From Flavobacterium panacis (GTDB taxonomy: Bacteria; Bacteroidota; Bacteroidia; Flavobacteriales; Flavobacteriaceae), in contig NZ_JANKMS010000005.1 of assembly GCF_024649945.1 (NCBI RefSeq), positions 310,001-374,000 on the forward strand: a DNA stretch of 64,000 bases, given 5' to 3'. The notes under the pieces were generated by a model. The model saw only the letters and a program-made list of their open reading frames with translations. It ran no database searches and was not told the DNA's origin. The first letter of the stretch is position 1. Every line of letters begins with the position of its first letter. Made by a program: the position numbers and the translations under genes. Shown here in pieces: positions 41,175 through 50,371 of this stretch.

Positions 41175-43738
41175 TCGGTTTCTTTTTTAATATTTTGTGC
41201 TTTATAAAGCAAATCTGTCGCCATGAATAACTTACGTTTCAAGATCGGACTAAAATTAGGGTTTTCTTTTAAGAAACGCTGTACTTCATCAAAAGCATAT
41301 TTCGACGAATACTTCCCAACCGTATTATCCAACCAATCTTTCGGAAAGAAAATATCTCCCGTACGCTGGATTTCGTCTACCAAATCTAGTGAAAATCTAA
41401 TATACTTTTGAGCACTTTCCTGACGAAGCGGATGATTTACATTGGCCAAACCAACCGAAACCCAAGATTCTTTCTCGCGATTTGAATCGTCTCTTAAAGA
41501 TTCTACAAAAGCATTTCGAACCGATTCGTCTTTTGATAACGATGGAAGCAAAAATTCAAATCGTTTCTTTTTATCTGGATTTGAAATTGAATTTCTAGTC
41601 TTTTCTAAAATCTCATCTGCTTTTTTATGTTTAAAAATTGCCAGATTCATTGCCATATTGGTGTAATCGTCTTCGTTTAATTTCAAACCTGTAATCGAGA
41701 TTTCTCTATTCCAAACCTTATACAAACTTGCTTTTCCTGACTCAGAATAAGCAACAGAACTAAACAAACCAAACAATGTCTTTTTTATATTCGAAGACAA
41801 ATTAGCTTGTAAACGCTCATATAAAATCCCTACAAGCTGTTTTTGAACTTTATTTTGCTGTTTTTCAGTAAAAAATCTCCAATAAATAGTATTCAAACTT
41901 CCCGTTGCAATTCGCAAAACCAATTCATTGTCTTCTGATTGAATTCCTTTTAAAAAGCATTCATACGCTTTATCTGGAGAAATATTTCCAATCAAAGTAT
42001 TTTCGTAAAGATTACTATACGCCGAAGCTCTCGCCACCTCATCTTTTAAACTTGCGATATAATTTAAATTATTCCCGTCAAGCGGAAAAACACCGTATCC
42101 AAAACCATTATAATTGTATATAATAGCAAGCGGTTTTTCAAGTCCGACAGCTTCTTTTAAAACCAAATTTTTATCTGTAATATTTGCTGTTAGCACTTTT
42201 ACATCATTGGCGTAAATTAAACCGATTTGAAAAATCTGAGGCCAAACGTTATTCGATTTATCCTCGGCTTGTTGTGTAATTTCAAAGCTTTTGATTTTGT
42301 TCTGAGCATCGTATTCGATTTTATCTGAGAAAATGGTTCTTCCTGATTTGTTTACCCAAACCTCGCTCCATTTCTTCATATCCAAAGAAGTTTCGGCATC
42401 AAGTAATTCTACCAGATTATTCCAATCCGCATTGTCATTGGCATATTTCTGAATGTATTTTTGAATTCCTTTTTGGAAAGCTGCTGCCCCCATTGAAGCT
42501 TCTAACTGACGCATCATAATTGGTGCTTTGTTGTAAATCATAGCACCGTAAAGCGAACCAGCATCTTTCAAATTAGCCAAATGTTGTTTTATAGGATGTG
42601 TTCCCAGAGATCGATCTTCCGCGTAAGCGCTGGGATAATGCGCCGTAAAAAACTGCAAATTATGATTGACTTTTGGAAAAATCGGATTCATGATTTTGTC
42701 TGCCATAAAGTTGGCAAAAACCTCTTTCATCCAAACATCATCAAACCATTTCATCGTCACCAAATCGCCAAACCACATGTGTGAGGTTTCGTGTGCAATG
42801 AGTTTTGCTCGGTTTAAATTTTCGCTGTCGGTTGCGCTGTTATCCAAAAACAAAGTCGATTCTCGGTATTGAATCGCTCCTACATGTTCCATTCCTCCAT
42901 ATTGAAAAACTGGAATCGAAGCGAAATCCAACTTTTGAAAAGGAAATTTATAATTGGTATATTTTTCTAAAAAATCGATAGACTGCTGATGCAAATTGAA
43001 AATCGTATCGGTACTGCTTGCTATTTTTCCTTTGTCATTTTCACGGTATAAAAAAGTCATTTCTAAACCTGGCTTTTTCGTCACGCTGTTGAATTTTCCT
43101 GCCACAAACGAAAACAAATAGGTACTCATTTTATCAGATTCTCCGAAAATGTAAGACGTAAAATCTCCTTTTTCGACTTTCTCTTTTACATCGGCTCCAG
43201 CCAAAACCTTCCACTCTTTTGGAACAGAAAGACTCAATTTGTAAGTTGCTTTTAAATCTGGCTGATCAAAACTCGGAAATAAAGTACTGGCGCGGTCTGG
43301 AACTAATAAAGTGTATAGAAAATCATCGTTTCTGTTTAAAGATAAATTTCCTGCAATGAAAGAAATCGAAACTGTATTTTTTCCTAAAACTAAAGCTGAA
43401 GGAGCAATTATAACATGTCCGTTTTGATGTACAATGGCAATACTTTTTCCGTTTACTTCAACCGATTTTATGTTTGATGTTTTCTCTTTAAAATCTAAAA
43501 GTAAGGGCTGACTTAAATCAGATAAACTCAAATTGACAATCAAATGAGAATTGATGTTTTCTGATTTTTGCTTCGGAATTTCGAATGACAAATTATAGTG
43601 AAGATCTGAAATCTGTTTTTTACGAAATTGTGCCAATTGCTCTGAAACACCACTTTCAAATAATACACTTTCTTTTGACTGCGAAAAACCATTGGAAATC
43701 AATAGAACAAAACAAAGAAGGCTGTAGAAAATTTTCAT
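41171..43738 (-). CDS. M1 family aminopeptidase
   Basis: A zinc metallopeptidase that removes N-terminal residues from peptides. Signal peptide MKIFYSLLCFVLLISNGFSQ, so exported. The exopeptidase motif is YGGMEHVGAI and the zinc site is HETSHMWFGD (His316, His320) with Glu339 in KEVFANF. An M1 N-terminal beta domain precedes it and a helical C-terminal domain follows. The ATG at 43738 is chosen because it gives the signal peptide; an upstream in-frame start at 43795 would overlap the divergent promoter. Confidence 0.93.
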   Translation of the reverse strand: MKIFYSLLCFVLLISNGFSQSKESVLFESGVSEQLAQFRKKQISDLHYNLSFEIPKQKSENINSHLIVNLSLSDLSQPLLLDFKEKTSNIKSVEVNGKSIAIVHQNGHVIIAPSALVLGKNTVSISFIAGNLSLNRNDDFLYTLLVPDRASTLFPSFDQPDLKATYKLSLSVPKEWKVLAGADVKEKVEKGDFTSYIFGESDKMSTYLFSFVAGKFNSVTKKPGLEMTFLYRENDKGKIASSTDTIFNLHQQSIDFLEKYTNYKFPFQKLDFASIPVFQYGGMEHVGAIQYRESTLFLDNSATDSENLNRAKLIAHETSHMWFGDLVTMKWFDDVWMKEVFANFMADKIMNPIFPKVNHNLQFFTAHYPSAYAEDRSLGTHPIKQHLANLKDAGSLYGAMIYNKAPIMMRQLEASMGAAAFQKGIQKYIQKYANDNADWNNLVELLDAETSLDMKKWSEVWVNKSGRTIFSDKIEYDAQNKIKSFEITQQAEDKSNNVWPQIFQIGLIYANDVKVLTANITDKNLVLKEAVGLEKPLAIIYNYNGFGYGVFPLDGNNLNYIASLKDEVARASAYSNLYENTLIGNISPDKAYECFLKGIQSEDNELVLRIATGSLNTIYWRFFTEKQQNKVQKQLVGILYERLQANLSSNIKKTLFGLFSSVAYSESGKASLYKVWNREISITGLKLNEDDYTNMAMNLAIFKHKKADEILEKTRNSISNPDKKKRFEFLLPSLSKDESVRNAFVESLRDDSNREKESWVSVGLANVNHPLRQESAQKYIRFSLDLVDEIQRTGDIFFPKDWLDNTVGKYSSKYAFDEVQRFLKENPNFSPILKRKLFMATDLLYKAQNIKKETE

Positions 43739-43799
43739 TTTTAAGGAATATAAGATTCGATAAAAATAACAAAAGGAATAATTTTTCACAAACAATTAC

Positions 43800-43852
43800 T
43801 GCAACAACATTGCATTTGAAAATAAGATTTCTATATTTGCAACTCTATTGCA
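43800..43852 (+). promoter_or_regulatory. promoter bracketed by two TGCAA-N5-TTGCA operators
   Basis: Promoter TTG (43810-43812), 19-base spacer, TATATTTG (43832-43839). The dyad TGCAACAACATTGCA (43800-43814) covers the -33 element, and TGCAACTCTATTGCA (43838-43852) covers the end of the -7 box and the start site. The two sites differ only in the central bases. A metal-responsive repressor of the Fur/Zur type is the best guess from the genes downstream. Confidence 0.65.
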
Positions 43853-43863
43853 TTAATTCTCGA

Positions 43864-44217
43864 ATGAAAAAGAAACTTAGAATTATAAATCTACTAATGC
43901 CACTGATCGTATTGTTTGCAATACTTTTTCCAGTTGTGCACTCGTATGAGCATATTCTAGATACGCATTCGCAGAAAGAAAAAATAGAATTTTCGGTTTC
44001 AGAAAAACCACAATTTAAAGCAAAACTGCATTCGTTTCATAAATGTTCGATTTGCAATTTTAAATTCAGCGCAGTTGGCACTTTAGCCTTTACTGTTTTT
44101 CAATTTTATAAAAACATTTCTGTTGTAAAACACCTTACTTTTTACAACGAACAGCATTTTGCATTTTTTAGAGGGTCTTTATTCTCACTTCGAGCCCCTC
44201 CTGTTTTTACACTTTAA
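43864..44217 (+). CDS. small membrane-anchored His/Cys protein
   Basis: A 117-residue protein from the ATG at 43864, 12 bases after the second operator. It has an N-terminal membrane or signal segment (about 10-26), the pattern HSFHKCSICNF (two His, CxxC) at about residues 57-67, a hydrophobic stretch and the C-terminal end SLRAPPVFTL. It recalls DUF2946-like proteins found beside metal transport genes, but I do not recognise it firmly. The His/Cys cluster is a plausible metal site. A longer open frame from 43585 runs through the divergent M1 gene and is rejected. Confidence 0.6.
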   Translation: MKKKLRIINLLMPLIVLFAILFPVVHSYEHILDTHSQKEKIEFSVSEKPQFKAKLHSFHKCSICNFKFSAVGTLAFTVFQFYKNISVVKHLTFYNEQHFAFFRGSLFSLRAPPVFTL

Positions 44218-44487
44218 TTTTTTTGTGCACTGATTGCTTTGCAATTCGGCTATTGATTTGTTTTTGATGGTTTCTAAATCGTAAACATTTTATAGCAATC
44301 TCATTTATTTTCAGCAGTTTAATACATTGTATTGACATTCATTTTTGCATCGAAAATTAAAATTTCTTTGCTAGAATACTGCTTTTTCTGCGCAAAAAAT
44401 TCCCTTTTCAAATTTATCGATTACGGCATTTGAACTAAGACTTAATTCTGTTTTTAGTTCTGTTTTTACTGTTTTTTCGTGATTTAG

Positions 44488-44660
44488 AAAATGTTTCGCT
44501 CTTCTGGAGCTCTTGTCTAAATGGTAAATCTATATCTATAAATATGTCGCCCCGCTGGGGCTTTCTTTTAAATGATGAATTTATTTCTATAAATATTCCG
44601 TCCCGCTGGGACTTTTTCAACGATTCTATAAATGTTTTGTTCCTCTGGAACTTGGAATAA
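44488..44660. repeat. tandem array of four hairpin units
   Basis: Four units of about 45 bases, three preceded by ctataaat. Their stems are GCTC/GAGC, GCCCC/GGGGC, GTCCC/GGGAC and GTTCC/GGAAC with loops of ttctg, gct, gct and tct. Stem bases change between units but pairing is kept. The rest of 44218-44719 is AT-rich with no gene. Confidence 0.75.
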
Positions 44661-44719
44661 TAACACCTTTTTGTAACCCAAATACTCTTTATAAAATGAT
44701 CAAAATCAAATCAGAAAAA

Positions 44720-45640
44720 ATGAAAACAACAAAACTCATTCTGGCTTCGGTTTTTGCTGCAATTGCTTTTACAGGCTGTAGCAACGACGATTCAGAAAAA
44801 GAACAAGCCATTCCTGCGATTGACAAAATCGAATTGGGTCTTGGCAACAACGAAACCGCAACTATTGGCGAAGATTTTCACTTTAATGCGGAAGTAACTG
44901 CTGCTGACAAAATCAAAAATGTACAAGTGAAAATTGTACAAAAAAGCACTGAAACCTATTCTAAAGTTTGGTCTCACGAAATTACTTGGACGCAATATGC
45001 AGATGCCAAAAACGCAACGGTTCACAAGCATTTTGACATTCCAGAAGATGCTGTTGAAGGTAAATATGATTTCATCATTATTATCAACGATCAAAACGGA
45101 AGTAAACTGGAAGTAACCAAAACCATCACGATTTACAAATTGGAAAATATTCCTGTAAATCCTGTGGCCTCTATTTTCACGGTTTTTATAAATGATTCTT
45201 TTATGTACCGAAAAGGCAATTTTTCTGATGCCAGTGCAAAGTACAAAAATAATGACATTTTCAGTTCGCAAGTAACATTGGAAGGCATAAAAGGCGATGG
45301 AATTATGTATTTGCTTTTGATTAATAAAAACTTAAAACACAATCCTGAAAGCGTTGACCAAATTGATTTTAAAAAAGTAATCGTGTATGATGTTTTAGAA
45401 CATAAAAACGTGGCCGATGCAAGTCAGTTTTCTAATGTTCCTTGGGATGGCGTAAAGTTTACAAGAGAAAAACCAAACCTAATAATTGGTGCTCCAAAAG
45501 ACAACAATTCTCCTGTTCAGCAAGATTTAATTGCTAACAAATCTTGGGCAACGGGCAATTATACTTTCTTGGTTTTGTATAAAAACACGACTTATAATAT
45601 CAATTTCTCTCAGTCAATTGATCTTCCTTTTGCACTTTAA
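44720..45640 (+). CDS. DUF4625 lipoprotein
   Basis: A 306-residue lipoprotein from the ATG at 44720 (signal ...AAIAFTGC). The first half is a DUF4625 domain, an Ig-like fold: IDKIELGLGNNETATIGEDF, VQVKIVQ, HKHFDIPEDAVEGKYDFIII. The second half is a further beta-rich region without a recognised family. It is followed 15 bases later by a shorter DUF4625 gene and then a TonB receptor. Probably a surface or periplasmic component of a metal uptake locus. Confidence 0.8.
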   Translation: MKTTKLILASVFAAIAFTGCSNDDSEKEQAIPAIDKIELGLGNNETATIGEDFHFNAEVTAADKIKNVQVKIVQKSTETYSKVWSHEITWTQYADAKNATVHKHFDIPEDAVEGKYDFIIIINDQNGSKLEVTKTITIYKLENIPVNPVASIFTVFINDSFMYRKGNFSDASAKYKNNDIFSSQVTLEGIKGDGIMYLLLINKNLKHNPESVDQIDFKKVIVYDVLEHKNVADASQFSNVPWDGVKFTREKPNLIIGAPKDNNSPVQQDLIANKSWATGNYTFLVLYKNTTYNINFSQSIDLPFAL

Positions 45641-45655
45641 TTTCAATCAAAAAAA

Positions 45656-46126
45656 ATGAAAAAGATATCCTTTTTATTAGGCGTTTTGGCTCTTGTTTTT
45701 ATTTCTTCCTGCTCCAGCGATAAGGCAGAAATCGATACTGAATATCCTGTAATTGATATTACCACCGCTGGCGCTTTTCCTATTCAATGCAGTACAATCG
45801 AACGCGGAAAAACCTTCACTTTCAAAGCTACTTTTAATGATAATGTCGAATTGGGTTCTTACAGCTTAGACATTCATCACAATTTCGATCATCACACTCA
45901 TAGTACAGAAGTTACTACTTGTGAAACCGAAGCCGTGAAAAAGCCAGTAAACCCAATGCTTTTCATCAACAATTACACGATTCCAAAAGGTGTAAAAAAT
46001 TATGAAGCAACGGCGCAAATTACAATTCCTGCCGATGTTGATCCTGGAGATTATCATTTTATGATCAGATTAACGGACAAAGAAGGCTGGCAAACGCTGA
46101 AAGGTTTAAGTATTAAAATTTTATAA
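45656..46126 (+). CDS. short DUF4625 lipoprotein with His-rich loop
   Basis: A 156-residue lipoprotein (signal LALVFISSC). One DUF4625 domain: YPVIDITTAGAFPIQCSTIE, FTFKATFNDNVELGSYSLDI, YEATAQITIPADVDPGDYHF. Between strands is HHNFDHHTHSTE, six His in twelve residues, a likely divalent-metal binding loop, followed by a Cys. It ends 10 bases before the TonB receptor start, so the three are an operon. Confidence 0.85.
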   Translation: MKKISFLLGVLALVFISSCSSDKAEIDTEYPVIDITTAGAFPIQCSTIERGKTFTFKATFNDNVELGSYSLDIHHNFDHHTHSTEVTTCETEAVKKPVNPMLFINNYTIPKGVKNYEATAQITIPADVDPGDYHFMIRLTDKEGWQTLKGLSIKIL

Positions 46127-46136
46127 TCAGGATTTA

Positions 46137-48344
46137 ATGAAGAATGCCCAATTCCTTTATTGGAAATATTGTTTTTTACTCGTCAGTTTATTGATTTCAT
46201 CTGAAGTTGTTTCTCAAAATAAGTCTTCAGAAAAAAAACCTGAAATTAAAGAACTCAACGAAGTTATTGTCAACGGAAATGCTGCTGAAAAACGCAAAAA
46301 AGAAGAATCTCTGAATGTCGAAACTGTAAACAGCAGTTTTATTCAGCGTAATCTTGGCGGGAGTTTAATGCAGTCTTTACAGAAATTGCCTGGTGTTAAA
46401 ACCATTTCGATTGGTTCTGGAGGTTCAAAACCATTGATTCGAGGCTTGAGTTTTAATCAGGTCATTGTGGTTGAAAACGGTTTGAAGCACGAAGGCCAGC
46501 AATGGGGTGCCGATCACGGTTTAGAAATCGATCAATATGCGGTAAACCGAGTAGAAATTATAAAAGGTCCTTCTTCATTTATTTACGGATCCGATGCTGT
46601 GGGCGGTGCGGTCAATATTAAACCGCTTCCTCTTCCTTCCAAAAATTCTTTTGGCGGAAGCGTCGACCTTACCGGAAAAAGCAATAATGCCCTGTTTGGA
46701 AGCTCTTTCAATTTATATGGCAGAAATGAAAACTGGTTTTTCGATTCTCGTGTAACGACAATGGATTACGGCGACTATCGTGTTCCAACCGATGTGGTTC
46801 ATGTATATAGTTACTCTGTTCCGTTGTATAAAAATCATTTGCGAAATACTGCTGGACGTGAACTTGATTTTCATTTGAGTACAGGCTATTCTGGAGAAAA
46901 ATTGAAGTCGATTTTTTATCTCAGTAATGTTCACACCAAAAGTGGCTTTTTCGCGAATGCGCACGGACTCGAACCTCGAAATGTCGATGTCGAATTACAC
47001 GATAAATCGAGCCGAGATATTTTGATGCCTTATCAGCAAGTCAATCATTTGAAAGTGAGCAATACGACTTCTTTTAATTTTGGAAATCATGCTTTTGAAA
47101 CGCAGATTGGCTTTCAGAAAAACTTTAGAAGAGAATGGAGTCATTACGTCAATCATGGTTATATGCCTCCAATTTATCCTGAAAACATGTACGCGCCACA
47201 AGATTTGGAACGTCAATATGATAAAGATGTTTGGTCGTTTTCTGCGAAAGATGAATTTGCTATTAATCGCCATCAAATTACAATCGGAACTAATGTCATC
47301 GCACAAGAAAATGCGATTGGCGGATGGAGTTTTTTGATTCCCGCTTTCACGCAATTTAACGCGGGTTTGTTTGCTTATGATAAAGTTGAACTAAATGAAA
47401 AATGGTTTCTACACGGCGCAGTTCGTTACGATTATGGTACCATCAAAATGAAATCGTATTACGATTGGTTTGAAAGTCCGGTTTCAGAAAACAATCAAAC
47501 GCGATTGGAATATTTACAACGCTCTGACGATTTGACTAAGACTTTCAACAGTTTTACATGGTCGGCTGGGGTAAATTATAATCCTGGAAATCTGACTTTG
47601 AAAGCCAATTTAGGTTCGAGTTTTAGAATGCCGATTGCGAAAGAATTGGCTTCAAACGGAGTAAATTATCATTATTTCAGATTCGAAAAAGGAAATCCAA
47701 ATCTGGATGCAGAACGTTCGTATCAATTGGATTTGGGAATGGAATGGCAACAGCAAAACTGGTCTTTTCAGCTGACGCCGTTTGTAAATTATTTTCCTAA
47801 TTTCATTTATTTAAATCCAACTTCAGCGCATGATACTTATTATGGAGCAGGAAATCAGGTTTTTGAATACGAGCAGAGTAAAGTATTTCGTTATGGCGCT
47901 GAATTACAAACTCGTTATTATTTCCTAAAATCTTTAAGTGCAGAAATCGCGGCAGAATATCTTTATTCAGAACAAAAATCTGGAAGCAAAAAGGGTTATA
48001 CACTTCCGTTTTCGCCACCGCCTTCTGTTTTGTTTGGACTCAATTACGAACCTCAAACAGGTTTTTTAAAAGATTCTTATTTCTCTTTTGATTATCGTCT
48101 TACAGCAGCTCAAAATCATATCGTTCCACCTGAGAAAAAAACAGCCGAAAGTCATGTTTTTAATGTCGCTTTGGGAACCAAAATTAAAACTGGAAAAGAA
48201 ACTGTCAGCATCAATGTTCAAATCCAAAACTTATTCAATACAAGATATTTAAATCACACAAGCTTTTACCGACTTATCGAACTTCCAGAAGCGGGAAGAA
48301 ATATTATTGTTTCCATGAAAATTCCGTTTTCGGTTTCGCGATAA
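46137..48344 (+). CDS. TonB-dependent receptor, metal-uptake type
   Basis: A 735-residue outer-membrane receptor. Signal peptide ends near VVSQN; the plug has LNEVIVNGNA, SLQKLPGVKTISIG, PLIRGLSFNQVIVVENGL and YGSDAVGGAVNIKPL; the C-terminus ends in a barrel strand IIVSMKIPF. There is no carboxypeptidase-like domain, unlike the receptor at 12684, so it resembles classical siderophore, heme or zinc (ZnuD-like) receptors. His-rich loops (HGLEPRNVDVELHD, WSHYVNHGYMPP) and the neighbours favour a free metal ion, probably zinc. Confidence 0.9.
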   Translation: MKNAQFLYWKYCFLLVSLLISSEVVSQNKSSEKKPEIKELNEVIVNGNAAEKRKKEESLNVETVNSSFIQRNLGGSLMQSLQKLPGVKTISIGSGGSKPLIRGLSFNQVIVVENGLKHEGQQWGADHGLEIDQYAVNRVEIIKGPSSFIYGSDAVGGAVNIKPLPLPSKNSFGGSVDLTGKSNNALFGSSFNLYGRNENWFFDSRVTTMDYGDYRVPTDVVHVYSYSVPLYKNHLRNTAGRELDFHLSTGYSGEKLKSIFYLSNVHTKSGFFANAHGLEPRNVDVELHDKSSRDILMPYQQVNHLKVSNTTSFNFGNHAFETQIGFQKNFRREWSHYVNHGYMPPIYPENMYAPQDLERQYDKDVWSFSAKDEFAINRHQITIGTNVIAQENAIGGWSFLIPAFTQFNAGLFAYDKVELNEKWFLHGAVRYDYGTIKMKSYYDWFESPVSENNQTRLEYLQRSDDLTKTFNSFTWSAGVNYNPGNLTLKANLGSSFRMPIAKELASNGVNYHYFRFEKGNPNLDAERSYQLDLGMEWQQQNWSFQLTPFVNYFPNFIYLNPTSAHDTYYGAGNQVFEYEQSKVFRYGAELQTRYYFLKSLSAEIAAEYLYSEQKSGSKKGYTLPFSPPPSVLFGLNYEPQTGFLKDSYFSFDYRLTAAQNHIVPPEKKTAESHVFNVALGTKIKTGKETVSINVQIQNLFNTRYLNHTSFYRLIELPEAGRNIIVSMKIPFSVSR

Positions 48345-48395
48345 GTCCGATCCTTCAAAACTCAATTAATTACAAATTTTAAATCCTTTATTACA

Positions 48396-49616
48396 ATGAA
48401 AAACAAGTTTTACAAACTCCTATTTTTATCTGTTTTATCGCTTTTTGCAGTTTCGTGCAGCAACGACGATGATAACCACGACGATCACGATCATGACCAT
48501 GAATCTGAAGAACATACATTTGTTAGAATTTTACTTTCTGACGAAAAAACCGCTGAATTAACGCTTTTTGATCCGCATGAAGATAAAATCAGTTCTTTTA
48601 CGGCAAAATTTCCTAAATCATCTTTGTACACAACAGAATCTGGACGTTATGCAGGAATTGTTCACAGAGACAATAATTTCGTAGAAACTTTAGATAGCGG
48701 ACTAGAATTACACGGTGATCACATTGATGTTGATGATGTTGCTAAATTTGGAGTTTTAGCGACAAGCGCCTCAAAACCAACGCATTTTAAAAGTAAAATT
48801 GGAGAAATCCTAACTTTTAATGATGGAGACGGAACGCTTTCTGTTGGTAAAGAAGCTGATGTAAATAAAGCTGGCTCAACCTTCAAAACGATCAATGCAG
48901 GTTTATTGGCGCATCACGGTGCAATGGCGACTTTTACAAACGGAACTTACGCAATTACTGAAAAAGACAATTCGGTTACAGGAACACTTCCAGAAAAAGT
49001 AAAAATCATTGACAATACAGGAAAAACACTTTTTGATGCTAAACTTCAAACCAAAGGAATTCACGGAAATGCTTCAGACGGAGTTTATGCGGTTTTCGGT
49101 TCTTCTAGCGGAATTTTAGTTGTTGAAAGCAACGGAAACCAAAAACTAATCGATCATCCAGCAGATTTTGGAACGGCTTGGTTTGGAACTATTTTAGAAA
49201 CAGCTTCAGCTGGAAAATTCATCGGATTCACGGCTGCAAAAGGCGCTTATTTAATTGATGTTGTTGCAAATACCGTAAAACCAATTATTGCAAACACTAC
49301 CATTATGCAATGTAAAGTAAGTTACGATCATAAAAAACTGGCTGTTTTATTGCATTCAGGAGATTTTAAACTTTACGATATCAGCAGTTTGCAAGTTGCA
49401 AAAGAAGTTAAAGCAACTTCAGAAACAGCAACAGATGCAACATTAAAACCTCAAATGGCTGTTACAGATCGTTTTGCTTACATCACTTCACCATCAACGG
49501 GAGAATTATTACAAGTAAATCTTTCTTCTTCAGAAATCAAAAAGAAAAAGGTTTCAAGTACGCCTTATATGATTACGATTTTAGGTTACGAAAGCAGTGA
49601 AACTCACAATCACTAA
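48396..49616 (+). CDS. AztD-like His-rich metal-binding lipoprotein
   Basis: A 406-residue lipoprotein (signal ...LFAVSC). Directly after the lipid Cys is an Asp/His stretch, DDDNHDDHDHDHESEEH, typical of zinc-binding tails. The body is a beta-propeller-like repeat protein; LELHGDHIDVDD, SKPTHFKSKIGEILTFNDGD and LLAHHGAMATF recall the periplasmic zinc chaperone AztD, and the protein ends SSETHNH. It would bind zinc after or during uptake by the receptor encoded just upstream. The AztD comparison is from memory of its motifs. Confidence 0.75.
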   Translation: MKNKFYKLLFLSVLSLFAVSCSNDDDNHDDHDHDHESEEHTFVRILLSDEKTAELTLFDPHEDKISSFTAKFPKSSLYTTESGRYAGIVHRDNNFVETLDSGLELHGDHIDVDDVAKFGVLATSASKPTHFKSKIGEILTFNDGDGTLSVGKEADVNKAGSTFKTINAGLLAHHGAMATFTNGTYAITEKDNSVTGTLPEKVKIIDNTGKTLFDAKLQTKGIHGNASDGVYAVFGSSSGILVVESNGNQKLIDHPADFGTAWFGTILETASAGKFIGFTAAKGAYLIDVVANTVKPIIANTTIMQCKVSYDHKKLAVLLHSGDFKLYDISSLQVAKEVKATSETATDATLKPQMAVTDRFAYITSPSTGELLQVNLSSSEIKKKKVSSTPYMITILGYESSETHNH

Positions 49617-49634
49617 TTCATTAAAAAAATAAAA

Positions 49635-49668
49635 AAATCGGCACTTTATTAATTTAGAGTGCCGATTT
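49635..49668 (+). terminator. hairpin after the metal locus
   Basis: AAATCGGCACT (49635-49645) pairs with AGTGCCGATTT (49658-49668). A second imperfect hairpin, aaaaaggcttg / caaaccttttt, follows at 49681-49712 and suits the convergent gene. Confidence 0.6.
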
Positions 49669-49744
49669 CTATTTAAATCGAAAAAGGCTTGACAATTGCC
49701 AAACCTTTTTCCTTCACTAATTCAAAGCTATCCAAAAAAATGAA

Positions 49745-50326
49745 TTATTCTGTTTGTTGAAAATCAAAGCTTAAATCTCCAGCGTTGTAACTATTAGCAA
49801 CAGTTGTTGGAAAAGTCTGTGCTGTACCGCTTAACCATCTGTATTCACTGAATGTGATATTTCCTGCAACAATTGGATAAACAGCATTAGAATTATCTGC
49901 TTTGCTCTTTTTGTACCAATCATTAGAGTTCATAGAAATGAGGTATTTTTTGTCTTTTTCTAAAGCTAATTCGCTAATTTCTTTTTTAACCTCAACATCA
50001 GCTGTTGCTATATTTAAAGTTTCAGAACGTAATACCGCTTTCGTTGCAAAGTCCCAGATCGTAACGCGAACCGAAGGATTTGTTGCGGGAAGTTTTAGCG
50101 TAATGGCTTTCATTTTTCCTTTTACAGTTGGCGTAAATACCAATCCGAATTCGTAATCTCCAGAGTTAATAAAGTTAGTTACTGTAGTAAACCCTGTTTT
50201 TGTGTAATAAGCCGCTAACGGATTTTCGGTTTCAAATTTTGGAGTATTATCTTTATCGTCACTGCTGCAAGAAATCGCTAAAGCAGCAGTTAGTAAAATC
50301 GTAAAAATGGTTTTAAAAGCTCTCAT
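49745..50326 (-). CDS. DUF4082 lipoprotein
   Basis: A 193-residue lipoprotein (signal ALAISC, Cys20). The mature part resembles the DUF4082 beta-sandwich: FINSGDYEFGLVFTPTVKGK, ITLKLPATNPSVRVTIWDF, EKDKKYLISMNSNDWY and VYPIVAGNITFSEYRW. DUF4082 domains occur in secreted, often carbohydrate-linked proteins. It is followed upstream on the same strand by another lipoprotein with a nearly identical signal sequence. Confidence 0.7.
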   Translation of the reverse strand: MRAFKTIFTILLTAALAISCSSDDKDNTPKFETENPLAAYYTKTGFTTVTNFINSGDYEFGLVFTPTVKGKMKAITLKLPATNPSVRVTIWDFATKAVLRSETLNIATADVEVKKEISELALEKDKKYLISMNSNDWYKKSKADNSNAVYPIVAGNITFSEYRWLSGTAQTFPTTVANSYNAGDLSFDFQQTE

Positions 50327-50371
50327 AATAGTTATTTATTAGTTTGATTAATTGATTTTGTTTTTTAAGAA

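Noticed and set aside
43585..43863. N-terminal extension of the small His/Cys protein
   Set aside because: It would be antisense to the M1 gene and cross the divergent promoter and both operators; the ATG at 43864 gives a proper hydrophobic N-terminus.
44435..44620. Minus-strand 61-codon frame with repeated Lys-Pro-Gln-Arg-Gly-Asp-Ile units
   Set aside because: The repeating peptide is only the translation of the tandem hairpin array.
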